This document shows positions 51,346 through 60,292 of a DNA stretch of 64,000 nt, one piece after another. This DNA is from Verrucomicrobium sp. GAS474. Its GTDB lineage: Bacteria > Verrucomicrobiota > Verrucomicrobiia > Methylacidiphilales > GAS474. The position numbers and the translations under genes are program-made. Location of the stretch: NCBI RefSeq assembly GCF_900105685.1, contig NZ_LT629781.1, positions 2,418,001 through 2,482,000 on the forward strand, given 5' to 3'. The notes below the pieces were generated by a model. It was not told the DNA's origin and did no database searches. It saw nothing but the letters and a program-made list of their open reading frames with translations. How positions within the stretch are numbered: the stretch's first letter is position 1; each line of letters opens with the position of its first letter.

Positions 51346-52451
51346 AAGAACTCCTGGCCATCGTCGAAGCGCGCGCGCGTTCTTCGCATCGTCCCCATGT
51401 TCTTGCGACCGTCGTCAAGGTCGAGGGATCGAGCTACCGCCGCCCTGGCGCCCGCATGCTGGTCTCGGCCGCCGGGAGGGTGGCAGGCTCCGTGAGCGGG
51501 GGATGCCTGGAGCGCAATGTGGTTTCCCGCAGCTTGGAGGTGCTGATGGAGAATCGCCCTCGCTTGATCCGGTACGATACCAACGATCAGGACGACCTGG
51601 AGCTGGGGAGCAGCCTCGGTTGTCAGGGGACCATCGAGATCCTCCTGCAACCGGTGCCGGCCGGCCTGTGGCCCTTGGAGGAACTGGTCGCCGGGGTGAT
51701 GGCCGAAGGAAAGCCGCTGGCATGGGCATTGCCTTATCGGGTCGATGGTTGTCCCGGGATGGTGGGGGAGGTTTTTCCCATCCGTGCGGAGGGCTCCGTC
51801 GGGGACGATTTCCTCCACGGTGAAGCCTTGCGCGAGGAGGCTGAGCGCGTGATGGCGTCGAAGCGTCCCGGCCATGTCTCCTGGAGAAACGGAGAGAGTG
51901 TCACGGAAATCCTCATCGAGCGCATTGCTCCGCCCCTCTCATTGGTCATCTTCGGTGCGGGGCACGATGCGCCTCCCCTCGTCCGGTTGGCGAAGGAACT
52001 GGGCCATCGGGTCACGGTGGTCGATCGGAGGATCGAGTTCGCCCAAGCCGAACACTTCCCCGAGGCCGATGCGGTTCTCTGTCTCCCCGTCCATCGCGTT
52101 CCCGGCAAGGTGCCACTCGGCGAGGGCTCCGCGGTGGTGGTGATGAATCACCATTACGAAACCGACCGGGCGTTGCTCGGCCTCCTTCTTTCCCGTCCGC
52201 TTTCCTACCTGGCGATGCTCGGACCGAGGAAGCGGACGGACCGGATGTTGACGGAGTTGAGCCGAGAGGGGATGGAGCTTTCTTCCGAAGGTCTTGCAGC
52301 CCTGCGAGCTCCGGCCGGCCTCGACATCGGGTCGGACAACCCCGAGGAGATTGCCCTTTCGATCCTGGCCGAAATCCAGGCCGTCGTGGCAGGGCGTTCC
52401 GCCGTTGCCCTGAGATCGCGCCCAGGGCCGATTCATACCCTGGCGTTATGA
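51342..52451 (+). CDS. XdhC-family maturation factor
   Basis: 369 residues from ATG 51342, overlapping the paoC stop. N-terminal XdhC domain: ATVVKVEGSSYRRPGARMLV, GRVAGSVSGGCLERNV. C-terminal Rossmann domain: LVIFGAGHDAPPLVRLAKELG, RVTVVDRRIEFAQ, VVVMNHHYETDRALL, YLAMLGPRKR. XdhC/PaoD proteins insert the sulfurated molybdenum cofactor into the large subunit in the cytoplasm, before Tat export. Confidence 0.92.
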   Translation: MKELLAIVEARARSSHRPHVLATVVKVEGSSYRRPGARMLVSAAGRVAGSVSGGCLERNVVSRSLEVLMENRPRLIRYDTNDQDDLELGSSLGCQGTIEILLQPVPAGLWPLEELVAGVMAEGKPLAWALPYRVDGCPGMVGEVFPIRAEGSVGDDFLHGEALREEAERVMASKRPGHVSWRNGESVTEILIERIAPPLSLVIFGAGHDAPPLVRLAKELGHRVTVVDRRIEFAQAEHFPEADAVLCLPVHRVPGKVPLGEGSAVVVMNHHYETDRALLGLLLSRPLSYLAMLGPRKRTDRMLTELSREGMELSSEGLAALRAPAGLDIGSDNPEEIALSILAEIQAVVAGRSAVALRSRPGPIHTLAL

Positions 52452-53107
52452 GGGCGGAGCGCGATAAAATCGGCCTCATCCTCCTCGCGGCGGGAGGCTC
52501 GACCCGCATGGGTTGCCCCAAGCAGTTGCTCGCCTTTTCGGGCGGCGAAAGCTTCCTGAGGCACGCCTGCCGGATCGCGTTGCAAACCCCGTTCCGGCCG
52601 ATCGTCGTGGTATTGGGATCGGAGGCCGCAAAGTGCCGCGAGCAGATCGAGGATCTTTTCGTCCTCTCCGTCGTGAACGAGGCATGGCAGGAGGGGATGG
52701 CCGGGTCTCTGCGGCTGGGCCTCGATACGTTGCTCCTGGCTCGTCCCGCCGTGGAGCAGGCCATGGTGATGCTGGCCGACCAGCCCGGGGTTTCCGCCTA
52801 TTCGCTTCTCCGCCTGGCCGACAGCGGCTCCCCGCTCGGATTGGCGGCGTCCTCCTATGGGGATGTCATCGGTGTGCCCGCCCTGTTTCCCCGTGATCTT
52901 TTCCCCGAGCTTCGGGCGCTTCGCGGGGATGCCGGAGCCCGCCGCGTCTTGGCGGCCCATTCGGGCAGAGTCACCTTGGTTCCCTTGCCCGAAGCCGCGA
53001 GGGATATCGACACCCCCCGGGATTACATCAATCATTTGAAAGGGGAGTCGGGGGTGGAGGAAGGGTTTATTTCCACAGACAGCCGCGATCTGATGACCCC
53101 GCATTGA
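52448..53107 (+). CDS. mocA: Molybdenum cofactor cytidylyltransferase-like protein
   Basis: 219 residues from ATG 52448, overlapping the previous stop by 4 bp. The nucleotidyltransferase motif is IGLILLAAGGSTRMGCPKQLLAF, then EGMAGSLRLGLDTL, VMLADQPGVSAYSL and the variant GVPALFPRDLF. It converts the pterin cofactor to the cytosine dinucleotide form needed by PaoC-type enzymes. It is the fifth overlapping gene of this operon; its stop overlaps a TTG that could start the topoisomerase gene. Confidence 0.9.
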   Translation: MRAERDKIGLILLAAGGSTRMGCPKQLLAFSGGESFLRHACRIALQTPFRPIVVVLGSEAAKCREQIEDLFVLSVVNEAWQEGMAGSLRLGLDTLLLARPAVEQAMVMLADQPGVSAYSLLRLADSGSPLGLAASSYGDVIGVPALFPRDLFPELRALRGDAGARRVLAAHSGRVTLVPLPEAARDIDTPRDYINHLKGESGVEEGFISTDSRDLMTPH

Positions 53108-53118
53108 GCCGCACCGAA

Positions 53119-54201
53119 ATGGAATATCCGCCCAAGAGGCCTGCGACGCCGCCGAGCGAATCGATCCGCGCCGCCAAGGTTGCCCGGCTGGTCTATGTCT
53201 CCGACCGGGATCCCGGGATCGAGAGGAAAGGGAGACCGGGTCGCTTCCATTACCGTCGTCCCAAGGGAGGCGGTGTCCGTGACGTGGCGACCTTGAAGAG
53301 GATCGCCGGTCTCGTGATTCCTCCGGCATGGAGCGAGGTCTGGATTTGTCTCCGGCCCGACGGGCATATCCAGGCGGTCGGCCGGGACGCGCGGGGACGG
53401 AAGCAGTATCGTTATCATTCCCGCTGGAGAGCCGTGAGGGATGGCGACAAATATGATCACATGATCGACTTCGCGCGAGCCCTGCCTCGGCTCCGGAGAC
53501 GGGTTGCCGCCGATCTCCGCCTCCCTGGCCTGCCGCGGGAAAAGATCCTGGCGACGATCGTTCGCCTTTTGGAATCGACGTTGATCCGGGTGGGAAACGA
53601 CGAGTATGCGGAGGAGAACAAATCGTACGGTCTGACCACGATCCGAAATGGCCATGCCCGAGTCCGCGGAAGCCGGGTCGAATTCTCCTTCCGGGGAAAA
53701 AGCGGCAAGAGTCACCAGGTCCAGATCGACGACCCGAAACTGGCCCGGATCATCCGCCGATGCCAGGACCTGCCCGGGCAACGGCTCTTCGAATATCTCG
53801 ACGGGGAGGGGAAAATCGGCGTGATCGGCTCTCACGACGTGAATCTCTACCTTGCCGCCGCCTCAGGTCAGGAATGCACGGCCAAGGATTTCCGTACCTG
53901 GATCGGAACCGTCCTGGCGACCATGGCCTTCGGAAAAGTGGGGGTCGCCGATTCCCCCGCCGAGGCGAAGCGACGCACTGCCGTGGTCGTTGAATCGGTT
54001 GCGGGGATGTTGAGGAATACCCCCGCTGTCTGCCGCAAGTGTTACATCCATCCCGAAGTGATGGCGGCTTACCTCGAGGGAGAAATTCCGGCTTTCATTT
54101 CCAATGCAAGCCTCCGGAAGCGGGAAGCCGCCCTGATCACGTGGCTGCGGCAGCGGATGAAACGGTCCGGCTTTCAAAAAGGGAAAGCTCCCGCCAAGTA
54201 G
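53119..54201 (+). CDS. DNA topoisomerase IB (poxvirus-like)
   Basis: 360 residues from ATG 53119; a TTG at 53104 overlapping the mocA stop (TTGA) would add five residues. Signatures: LVYVSDRDPGIERKGRPGRFHYR, IPPAWSEVWICLRPDGHIQAVG, DARGRKQYRYHSRWR, then the catalytic pattern with RVGNDEYAEENKSYGLTT, FSFRGKSGKSH, TAKDFRTWIGT and the active-site Tyr in CRKCYIHPEV near the C-terminus. It relaxes supercoils through a 3'-phosphotyrosine. In many bacteria it stands with LigD and Ku genes, as here. Confidence 0.93.
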   Translation: MEYPPKRPATPPSESIRAAKVARLVYVSDRDPGIERKGRPGRFHYRRPKGGGVRDVATLKRIAGLVIPPAWSEVWICLRPDGHIQAVGRDARGRKQYRYHSRWRAVRDGDKYDHMIDFARALPRLRRRVAADLRLPGLPREKILATIVRLLESTLIRVGNDEYAEENKSYGLTTIRNGHARVRGSRVEFSFRGKSGKSHQVQIDDPKLARIIRRCQDLPGQRLFEYLDGEGKIGVIGSHDVNLYLAAASGQECTAKDFRTWIGTVLATMAFGKVGVADSPAEAKRRTAVVVESVAGMLRNTPAVCRKCYIHPEVMAAYLEGEIPAFISNASLRKREAALITWLRQRMKRSGFQKGKAPAK

Positions 54202-54203
54202 GA

Positions 54204-54725
54204 TCAGGCCTCGATGATCTTCTGGAGGAGTTTGTAGGCGGCCACCGGGTTTCCCTTTTCGAGCGCATGGAGGGCCTTATGGGCATAGCCCTTGAGTTCC
54301 TCGACCTCATCGTCCTCTGTCTCTTCTTCCCGAGGGAAGGGGATGATCTTGTCGTGAACCCCATCCTGTTGGCCTTCCTCATTCTCGACGGTCTTTTTGG
54401 AGAAGGATTTCTTCTTCCCGCTCTTCTTTGTCGCCTTGGGCGGCTCCGGCTCCGCTTCTTGAAACAAGCTGTACTTGATGCCGACCACCCGCATCCCTTC
54501 AAATGACTTGAGCGATTTGGGGAAAATCAGGAATTGGCCATGGGCCTTCTCTTGGAATCCCACGATCCCATAGTCCTGCTTTGCCCCGTGCGCTCCGCCC
54601 AGGAGCGTCATCACCTTGTGGGCGGCAATGGCTTTCTTCAAAACAGGATCGGCCTTCGAGAGCGGCAGATAGACATCGGGCTTGCCGCTCTTTTCGACGA
54701 CCTGGGAAAATCGGACTGTTTTCAT
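54204..54725 (-). CDS. Conserved protein coupled to ligD, function unknown
   Basis: 173 residues from ATG 54725, which overlaps the ligD stop (ATGA). The first 100 residues look folded (MKTVRFSQVVEKSGKPDVY; PLSKADPVLKKAIAAHKVMTLLGG; LIFPKSLKSFEGMRVVGIKYSLF). The middle is a Lys-rich linker (KKSGKKKSFSKKTVENEE), then a short acidic segment and a final helix (ELKGYAHKALHALEKGNPVAAYKLLQKIIEA). Translational coupling suggests a DNA-repair accessory protein. I do not recognise a family. Confidence 0.7.
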   Translation of the reverse strand: MKTVRFSQVVEKSGKPDVYLPLSKADPVLKKAIAAHKVMTLLGGAHGAKQDYGIVGFQEKAHGQFLIFPKSLKSFEGMRVVGIKYSLFQEAEPEPPKATKKSGKKKSFSKKTVENEEGQQDGVHDKIIPFPREEETEDDEVEELKGYAHKALHALEKGNPVAAYKLLQKIIEA

Positions 54726-56416
54726 CGATCTTGCTTCCGTTTCGCCGTTTGCGTCTTTCTCTTGGGTCGGATCGATTTGGCCAGCGCGGCGATCCGGCCG
54801 CGGAACGACGAAGGCTTTTTCTTCGGCTTTTTCGAGGTCTTGGGATTGCCTTCGCTCTCCCGGTTGCTGATCCATTTTCTGCTCCGGGGACCGGCGAGCT
54901 GTTTCATCGATTTGCGCGAAATCGCCGAGGTATCGTCCGCCTTCGCCGAGACCGGCTTCTGGGCGCTTCCATGCTTGAGGAGCAACCATTCGTTTCCCTT
55001 GGTCGCTCGTGGGCCATGCATCTGGACCAAGGCCCATTCGCCCTTCAGCTTTTTTCCGTTGAGGCGGAAGTGGAGCTTCCCGGCCTTGAGCCCTTCGTGG
55101 GGTTCCGGCCCGAGGTTCTCCCAGGTGCCGATGTCCCAGACCATGACGGTGCCCGCGCCGTAGTTCCCTTCCGGGATGGTTCCCTCGAACCGGGCATAGT
55201 CGTAGGGGTGATCCTCGACCCTCATCGCCAGCCGCTTGGTCTCCATGTCGGTCTGGGGGCCCTTCGGGACGGCCCACGATTTCAGGACGCCGTCCAATTC
55301 GAGGCGGAAATCATAATGGAGGTGGGAGGCAGCGTGTTTCTGGATGACGAATAGGAGTTTCTTCCCCGCTGTTTTGCCTTTCTTGCCCGAGGGTTCTTTC
55401 GTCTGGGTAAAGTCACGTTTGGCATTGTAGGCCTTGATCGAGCCGTCGCCGGTTCCCTTGAGGCGCGCCTTGGTCACTTTCCTCGGCTTTCCGGATCGAG
55501 CCGCCTTCACCGCGGTCTTGAGGTTCTGCTTCAGGGTGAGGACGGGGGCGAAGAGGTCCCCCTTCTCCTCGACCCGCTTAAGGGCTTCCGCTGCCTCGAA
55601 GAAGACGAGGGAGGCATCCTTTTTGCGGAGGCACTCCTCGACCTCCTCCCACTCGAGGGGCATTGAGACGAAGGGCTTGTCCTTGGCCCGCAGCGAATAG
55701 ACGGAAACCGTCGTTTTCGTTTCGGAGTTCTGACTCCAATCGACGAGGACCTTGCCGTGGCGCAGCTCCTTCTTCATGTCGGAGACCACAAGCTCGGGAT
55801 GGGCCTTCTCCAACGCGAAAGCGACGCTCTTGGCGAACGGCGTCGTCTCGGCATAGGTGATCGGCATGTTGAGGGGAATGTACGCCTGCATGCCCTTCGA
55901 GCCGGATGATTTGATGAAGACCTCCAATCCGAGGCGGTTGAACATCTCCCTCAGCCAGAGCGCGACCTGGGCGCACTGCACCGCATTGGCGGGCGGGCCG
56001 GGATCGAGATCGAAGACGATCTGGGTCGGCTTGTGGACGTTCGGCGCCTTGGAGAGAAAGGTGTGCAATTCCAGGTCACCCAGGTTGGCGGCCCAGACGA
56101 GGGTCGGCAGGTTGTTGACGAGGCAGAACTGGATGCGGCCCGGCTTGTGGTGGCGGGCGACACTGCAGGTCTCGACGAACGGCGGCTTGGGGCGGGGGCA
56201 TTGCTTCTCATAGAAGAACGGCGCCTCGACCCCGTTGGGATACCGCTTCATCGTCAGCGGGCGTCCTTCCAGATGGGGCAGGAGAATGGGCGCGATCTTG
56301 ATGTAGTAGGCGAGCATCTCGCCCTTGGTGAACTTCGCCTTCGGATAATAGATCTTATCGAGGTTCGTCACCGGCACCTGCCTGCCTTCGACTTCGAGCG
56401 TGGCGTTCTTCGACAT
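54722..56416 (-). CDS. ligD: LigD polymerase-phosphoesterase, without ligase domain
   Basis: 564 residues. Residues about 1-290 are the LigD primase/polymerase domain: VTNLDKIYYPKAKFTKGEML, VWAANLGDLELHTF, IVFDLDPGPP (metal-binding DxD), FIKSSGSKGMQAYIPLN and VLVDWSQNSETKTTV. After a Lys-rich linker the 3'-phosphoesterase domain (about 350-500) shows FVIQKHAASHLHYDFRLELDGVLKSWAVPKGP, EDHPYDYARFEGTIPEGNYGAGTV and WALVQMHG. The C-terminal 70 residues are basic. The ligase part is encoded separately at 57380. It fills and trims ends for non-homologous end joining. Confidence 0.94.
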   Translation of the reverse strand: MSKNATLEVEGRQVPVTNLDKIYYPKAKFTKGEMLAYYIKIAPILLPHLEGRPLTMKRYPNGVEAPFFYEKQCPRPKPPFVETCSVARHHKPGRIQFCLVNNLPTLVWAANLGDLELHTFLSKAPNVHKPTQIVFDLDPGPPANAVQCAQVALWLREMFNRLGLEVFIKSSGSKGMQAYIPLNMPITYAETTPFAKSVAFALEKAHPELVVSDMKKELRHGKVLVDWSQNSETKTTVSVYSLRAKDKPFVSMPLEWEEVEECLRKKDASLVFFEAAEALKRVEEKGDLFAPVLTLKQNLKTAVKAARSGKPRKVTKARLKGTGDGSIKAYNAKRDFTQTKEPSGKKGKTAGKKLLFVIQKHAASHLHYDFRLELDGVLKSWAVPKGPQTDMETKRLAMRVEDHPYDYARFEGTIPEGNYGAGTVMVWDIGTWENLGPEPHEGLKAGKLHFRLNGKKLKGEWALVQMHGPRATKGNEWLLLKHGSAQKPVSAKADDTSAISRKSMKQLAGPRSRKWISNRESEGNPKTSKKPKKKPSSFRGRIAALAKSIRPKRKTQTAKRKQDR

Positions 56417-56484
56417 CCGGAAATCTACGTCAGAAGCGCGGCTCCGGCAATTTGCGGAGTCCGGGAGTGCGGGTAGGGTACGTC

Positions 56485-57363
56485 ATGGCACGCTCCATGT
56501 GGAAGGGATCTATTTCGTTTGGCCTGGTGACCATTCCCGTCGCCCTCTATCCCGCGACGAGTCGCGAGGAACTGACTTTCCGCCTTCTGAGGAAGACGGA
56601 CCAGAGCCCGGTGAGCTACAAGCGGGTCGCCCAAGCGGACGGCAAGGAAGTGCCCTGGGAGAACATCGTCAAAGGATACGAATACGAGAAGGGCAAGTTC
56701 GTCGTCCTGAAAGAGGAGGATTTCAAGCGGGTCGATCTCGAGGCGGCGGCGGGAGCGATCGACATCATCGATTTCGTCGAGGTCGGGGAGATCAATCCGA
56801 TGTATTTCCAGAAGCCCTATTATCTGGAACCCCAGAAGGGGGGAGACAAGGCCTATGCGCTCCTGCGCGAGGCGTTGCGGGATTCGGGCAAGATGGGGGT
56901 CGCCAAAGTGGTCATCCGTACGCGGGAGCACCTGGCCGGAGTGAAAGCGCAGGGGGATGCCCTGATCTTGGAGGTCATGCATTTCGGAGATGAGCTGGTC
57001 GATGCTGACCGCTTCAAGCTTCCCAAGGCGGCGAAGGCCCGTCCCCGAGAGGTCGAGATGGCCAAGAAGCTAGTGGCGGGGATGACCGTGAAATGGGATC
57101 CGGACAAGTACGAGGACGAGTACAAGACGCAACTGATGGCGATGATCGAGGAGAAGGTGAAGCATCCCGACAAGAAGCGGTCCTCGGCGAAGGCCGAGAA
57201 AAGGCCGAGCAACGTCATCGATCTCATGTCAGTCCTTCAAGAAAGCCTGAGCCATACCAAGGGCCATGGCAAAGTCACGGGAAAGGCGAAAGGCAGATCG
57301 GAGCGCCGCAGCGTCACGCCGAAGAAATCGCACGTGAAGGCTCGGCACAAGAAGGCGGCCTGA
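56485..57363 (+). CDS. ku: Ku protein, non-homologous end joining
   Basis: 292 residues from ATG 56485 (MARSMWKGSISFGLVTIPVALY), the standard bacterial Ku start; the frame opens earlier at 56452. Ku core features are PVSYKRVAQADGKEV, IVKGYEYEKGKFVVLKEEDF, VGEINPMYFQKPYYLEPQKG and AYALLREALRDSGKMGVAKVVIRTREHL. The tail is Lys/Arg-rich (KGHGKVTGKAKGRSERRS), as in many bacterial Ku proteins that bind DNA with the C-terminus. It binds broken ends and recruits LigD. Divergent from ligD, convergent with the ligase gene (16 bp apart). Confidence 0.96.
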   Translation: MARSMWKGSISFGLVTIPVALYPATSREELTFRLLRKTDQSPVSYKRVAQADGKEVPWENIVKGYEYEKGKFVVLKEEDFKRVDLEAAAGAIDIIDFVEVGEINPMYFQKPYYLEPQKGGDKAYALLREALRDSGKMGVAKVVIRTREHLAGVKAQGDALILEVMHFGDELVDADRFKLPKAAKARPREVEMAKKLVAGMTVKWDPDKYEDEYKTQLMAMIEEKVKHPDKKRSSAKAEKRPSNVIDLMSVLQESLSHTKGHGKVTGKAKGRSERRSVTPKKSHVKARHKKAA

Positions 57364-57379
57364 CTGGCCTCGGGAACGA

Positions 57380-58351
57380 TTATTTCGCCCGGGCGACCGG
57401 CTCCCGCACGACCTGCATCGACGGCTTGTCGTCTCGCAGCCCCAGGAAGACGGGATGACGGATCGAACCATCGTCGGTCCACTCGGTGAAGGAAATCTGG
57501 GCGACGAGGTCGGGCTTGACCCAATGGACTTTGGAAAGAGGGCCGCGCGTCCAACGAGTCCGCTTCAACTCGAACGGCGCAAACGGACTTTTCTTCCTGA
57601 CGCGGACTTGGAGGAGGCGAAAGGTCGATGCAAGGGTCTTGTCGTTGAATCCGGTTCCCACCTTGGAGGCATAGATCAATCGGCGGTCCTTGTCGTAATA
57701 TCCCAACAGGAGGGCGCCGAAGCCCGATCGGCTTCCCTTCGGTTCCGAGTAGCCGCCGATGACGAATTCCTGCTGGAGGGAGAACCGGATCTTCACCCAA
57801 TCGGCGGAACGGCTTCCCGCGACATAGGCCGAGTCCCGGACCTTGGCGATGGCTCCCTCCGCCCCGATCTTGCGCATACGGGTGAGGGTTTTTGCCACGT
57901 CGCGGTCGAAGTAGACCGAGGGGCGGACGGGGTCGTGGGCATCGACCAGCAGCGCGTCGAGGCGTTCCTTGCGCTCGACGAGGGGAAGGGTGCGGAGATC
58001 GTTGCTTCCCTCGAAAAGGAGGTCGAAGGCATAGTAGACGATGGGGACGGTCCCTTCTTCCGCATTCTGGATCAATTGAAAGGAGGTGCGCCCCTTCGGG
58101 TCGAGCGCGCAGATTTCCCCGTCGATCACGCAGCGGTCGACGGGCAGCTTCGCGATCGCGGTAACGACCTCGGGAAAGCGGACGTCGAGCGAGTTGCGAT
58201 TGCGGCTGAGAAGCTCGACCTGCTTTCCGTTCTTGATGGCGATCCCCCGATAACCGTCGAACTTCATCTCGTAGAGCCAGCGGCAATCGGCAGGCGAGGG
58301 GGGCTCCGAGGTCGAGGCCTTCATCGGAACGACGAAGGAAAGTTTTTTCAT
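57380..58351 (-). CDS. ATP-dependent DNA ligase (LigD ligase domain as separate protein)
   Basis: 323 residues. The nucleotidyltransferase motif I lysine is in YEMKFDGYRGIAI (about residue 30), motif III is VIDGEICALD and YYAFDLLFE, motif IV is EGAIAKVRDSAYVAGSRSADWVKIRF. The C-terminal OB-fold has FVIGGYSEPKGSRSGFGALLLGYYD and LVAQISFTEWTDDG. It seals nicks in the end-joining pathway with Ku and the LigD polymerase-phosphoesterase. Confidence 0.94.
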   Translation of the reverse strand: MKKLSFVVPMKASTSEPPSPADCRWLYEMKFDGYRGIAIKNGKQVELLSRNRNSLDVRFPEVVTAIAKLPVDRCVIDGEICALDPKGRTSFQLIQNAEEGTVPIVYYAFDLLFEGSNDLRTLPLVERKERLDALLVDAHDPVRPSVYFDRDVAKTLTRMRKIGAEGAIAKVRDSAYVAGSRSADWVKIRFSLQQEFVIGGYSEPKGSRSGFGALLLGYYDKDRRLIYASKVGTGFNDKTLASTFRLLQVRVRKKSPFAPFELKRTRWTRGPLSKVHWVKPDLVAQISFTEWTDDGSIRHPVFLGLRDDKPSMQVVREPVARAK

Positions 58352-58423
58352 GCCCTAGCTTACGCCACGAGGTCGCTGCCGCCAAATTGCCGCGGGCGGA
58401 GCCATGGGGTAGCTTTCTGAAGC

Positions 58424-59020
58424 ATGAGTGGCTTCCCGATTTTCCTCCTTTCCCCCGCCCATGCCGGTGGGAAGCGGGCCCGGATGTTGTTGCGGCCCGA
58501 ATCGAACAGCGCGGTGGGAAAGCGGCTCCATCGTGGGGAGGTCGTGACGCTGGGGGAGGTCTTCAGCTTTGTGAGCGGCCTCTATTTCCGGGGAAAGCTG
58601 GCCTACGCCTCCCGATTCGCCGCCGCCGAGGATGTCTTGGTCATCACGCCGCAGCGTGGACTTCTCCCCGTGTCGACGCCGGTCTCTCCCGCCGATTTGG
58701 CCGACTTCTCCCAAGCCGATATCGACGCCGGCAACGAGGAATACCGGCGTCCGCTCGAAATCGATCTGGCGGGCCTGAGGCTAACCATGGGAGACCGCCG
58801 CGTGATCTTCCTGGGAAGCCTCGCTTCGGGAAAGTATGTCGACGTCCTTCGGGGAGCGCTGCAAGGACGGCTGTTTTTCCCCATCCGCTTCGTCGGCCTG
58901 GGGGATATGGGGCGGGGGGCTTTGCTTTTGAGGCATGCCAAGGCGGAGAACGAGTTGGATTATGCCCCGATTGAGGAGCTCTCCAGATACCTTCGGAAAA
59001 AGGAGAAGGCCGGGATCTGA
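58424..59020 (+). CDS. Conserved protein next to the end-joining genes, function unknown
   Basis: 198 residues, divergent from the ligase gene. The sequence is well structured (IFLLSPAHAGGKRARMLL; LHRGEVVTLGEVFSFVSGLYFRGKLAYASRF; VLVITPQRGLLPVSTPV; LGSLASGKYVDVLRGALQGRLFFP; FVGLGDMGRGALLLRHA). The G-S-L-A-S-G-K stretch is P-loop-like but not canonical. It has no signal or membrane segment. Its neighbours suggest a role with DNA ends or nucleotides. No family recognised. Confidence 0.7.
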   Translation: MSGFPIFLLSPAHAGGKRARMLLRPESNSAVGKRLHRGEVVTLGEVFSFVSGLYFRGKLAYASRFAAAEDVLVITPQRGLLPVSTPVSPADLADFSQADIDAGNEEYRRPLEIDLAGLRLTMGDRRVIFLGSLASGKYVDVLRGALQGRLFFPIRFVGLGDMGRGALLLRHAKAENELDYAPIEELSRYLRKKEKAGI

Positions 59021-59074
59021 GAGCCGAAGACCGCGGGCCAGTTGCGTTTTCTCCGGCTCCTCTTAGATTCTGGG

Positions 59075-59452
59075 ATGAGATTATTGCGCCTTCTGTGTCG
59101 GGTCCTCCTGGGGTTGATGTTCGTCGTCTTCGGCCTCAACGACTTTTTCCACTTCATACCGATGCCCGCCCCGTCCGGACCGGCAGGGGAGTTTATGGGG
59201 GTCCTCTTCAGCACCGGCTACTACGTGGTCATTTTCGCAACCCAGGTCGTCGGCGGGGCTCTGGTCCTGTCGAACCGATGGGTGGCGCTCGGCCTCACCC
59301 TTCTGGGGCCCGTCCTGGTCAACATCCTTACGTTCCATGTAACCATGGCTCCGGCGGGCCTCCCCATGGCGTTCGTAACCCTCGCTCTTTGGGGGGGGGT
59401 CTTCTATCAGCATCGCGCCGCCTTCGCGCCGCTTTTCCGCAAGCTGGAATAG
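59075..59452 (+). CDS. DoxX-like small membrane protein
   Basis: 125 residues from ATG 59075 (MRLLRLLCRVLLGLMFVVFGLNDFFHFIP); an upstream ATG at 59042 is possible. Four hydrophobic helices, with GEFMGVLFSTGYYVVIFATQVVGGALVL and VALGLTLLGPVLVNILTFHVTMA. This pattern fits the DoxX/SURF4-like family, whose role in Gram-negative bacteria is not settled. Followed 12 bp later by the DUF72 gene. Confidence 0.75.
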   Translation: MRLLRLLCRVLLGLMFVVFGLNDFFHFIPMPAPSGPAGEFMGVLFSTGYYVVIFATQVVGGALVLSNRWVALGLTLLGPVLVNILTFHVTMAPAGLPMAFVTLALWGGVFYQHRAAFAPLFRKLE

Positions 59453-59464
59453 CTCTGCCTCTTC

Positions 59465-60262
59465 ATGGGTATCCGGGTCGGCTGCGGCAGTTGGAGCGAT
59501 GACGCGTATCGAGAGATTCTCTATCCGCCCGGAACCCCGTCGGCCGCGCGGCTGCATTGGTATGCGGAGCACTTCGACCACGTCGAGGTGAACTCCAGCT
59601 ACTATGCGGTGCCGCGCCGGGAGGCGACGGCGAAATGGGTGAAGCAGACGTCTGCCGGATTCCTCTTCGACATCAAGCTGCATCGTGCCTTTTCCCAAAG
59701 CCCGGAGAAGACGGCGAAGGAAGGGAAGCAGGTCCGGCTCCTCATGCAAGGGATAGAGCCGCTCATTCGCGCGAGGAAGCTCGGCGTCTTCCTCCTCGTC
59801 CTCGATCCCCGGTTCGGGCCGGAGAAGCATGGCTTGGAGGAGCTGGACGCCTTGGCAAAGGCGTTGCATCCCCACCTTCTGGCCGTCGAGCTTCGTCACG
59901 CGGGCTGGGTCAAGGGAAAGCGGAAGGCGGAAACCTTCGAGTTCTTCCGGGAGCGGAAGCTGGTCTGGGTGGCTGTCGATATGCCGCGGATCGCAGGCTC
60001 GAACCTCCTGCCGCCTCTCTACGAGGTCTCGAATCCCGACCTCGCTTATGTCCGACTCCATGGGAGGAATCCGAACTACCTCGAGGCCAAAAGCGCCGAT
60101 GAACGGCACGCTTACCTCTATCGTCCCAGCCAGATCCGCTCGCTCGCTCGTCATATCCGGGGACTCGCCGTCAAGGCGGCCGACGTCCGGGTCGTGGCGA
60201 ACAACCATCACGAGGACTTTGCTCCCCGCACCGCCATGGCGTTGGCTAAGGTCTTGGCCTAG
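59465..60262 (+). CDS. DUF72 (YecE-like) protein
   Basis: 265 residues, a TIM-barrel-type protein. Signatures: IRVGCGSWSDDAYREILYPPGTPSAARLHWYAEHFDHVEVNSSYYAVP, WVKQTSAGFLFDIKLHRAFS, LAVELRHAGWV and YVRLHGRNPNYLEA near the C-terminus. Usual length for the family. Biochemical function unknown; neighbours give no clear hint. Confidence 0.9.
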   Translation: MGIRVGCGSWSDDAYREILYPPGTPSAARLHWYAEHFDHVEVNSSYYAVPRREATAKWVKQTSAGFLFDIKLHRAFSQSPEKTAKEGKQVRLLMQGIEPLIRARKLGVFLLVLDPRFGPEKHGLEELDALAKALHPHLLAVELRHAGWVKGKRKAETFEFFRERKLVWVAVDMPRIAGSNLLPPLYEVSNPDLAYVRLHGRNPNYLEAKSADERHAYLYRPSQIRSLARHIRGLAVKAADVRVVANNHHEDFAPRTAMALAKVLA

Positions 60263-60292
60263 GCCGGACTGGTCCCATCCCGCCTGCCGCGC

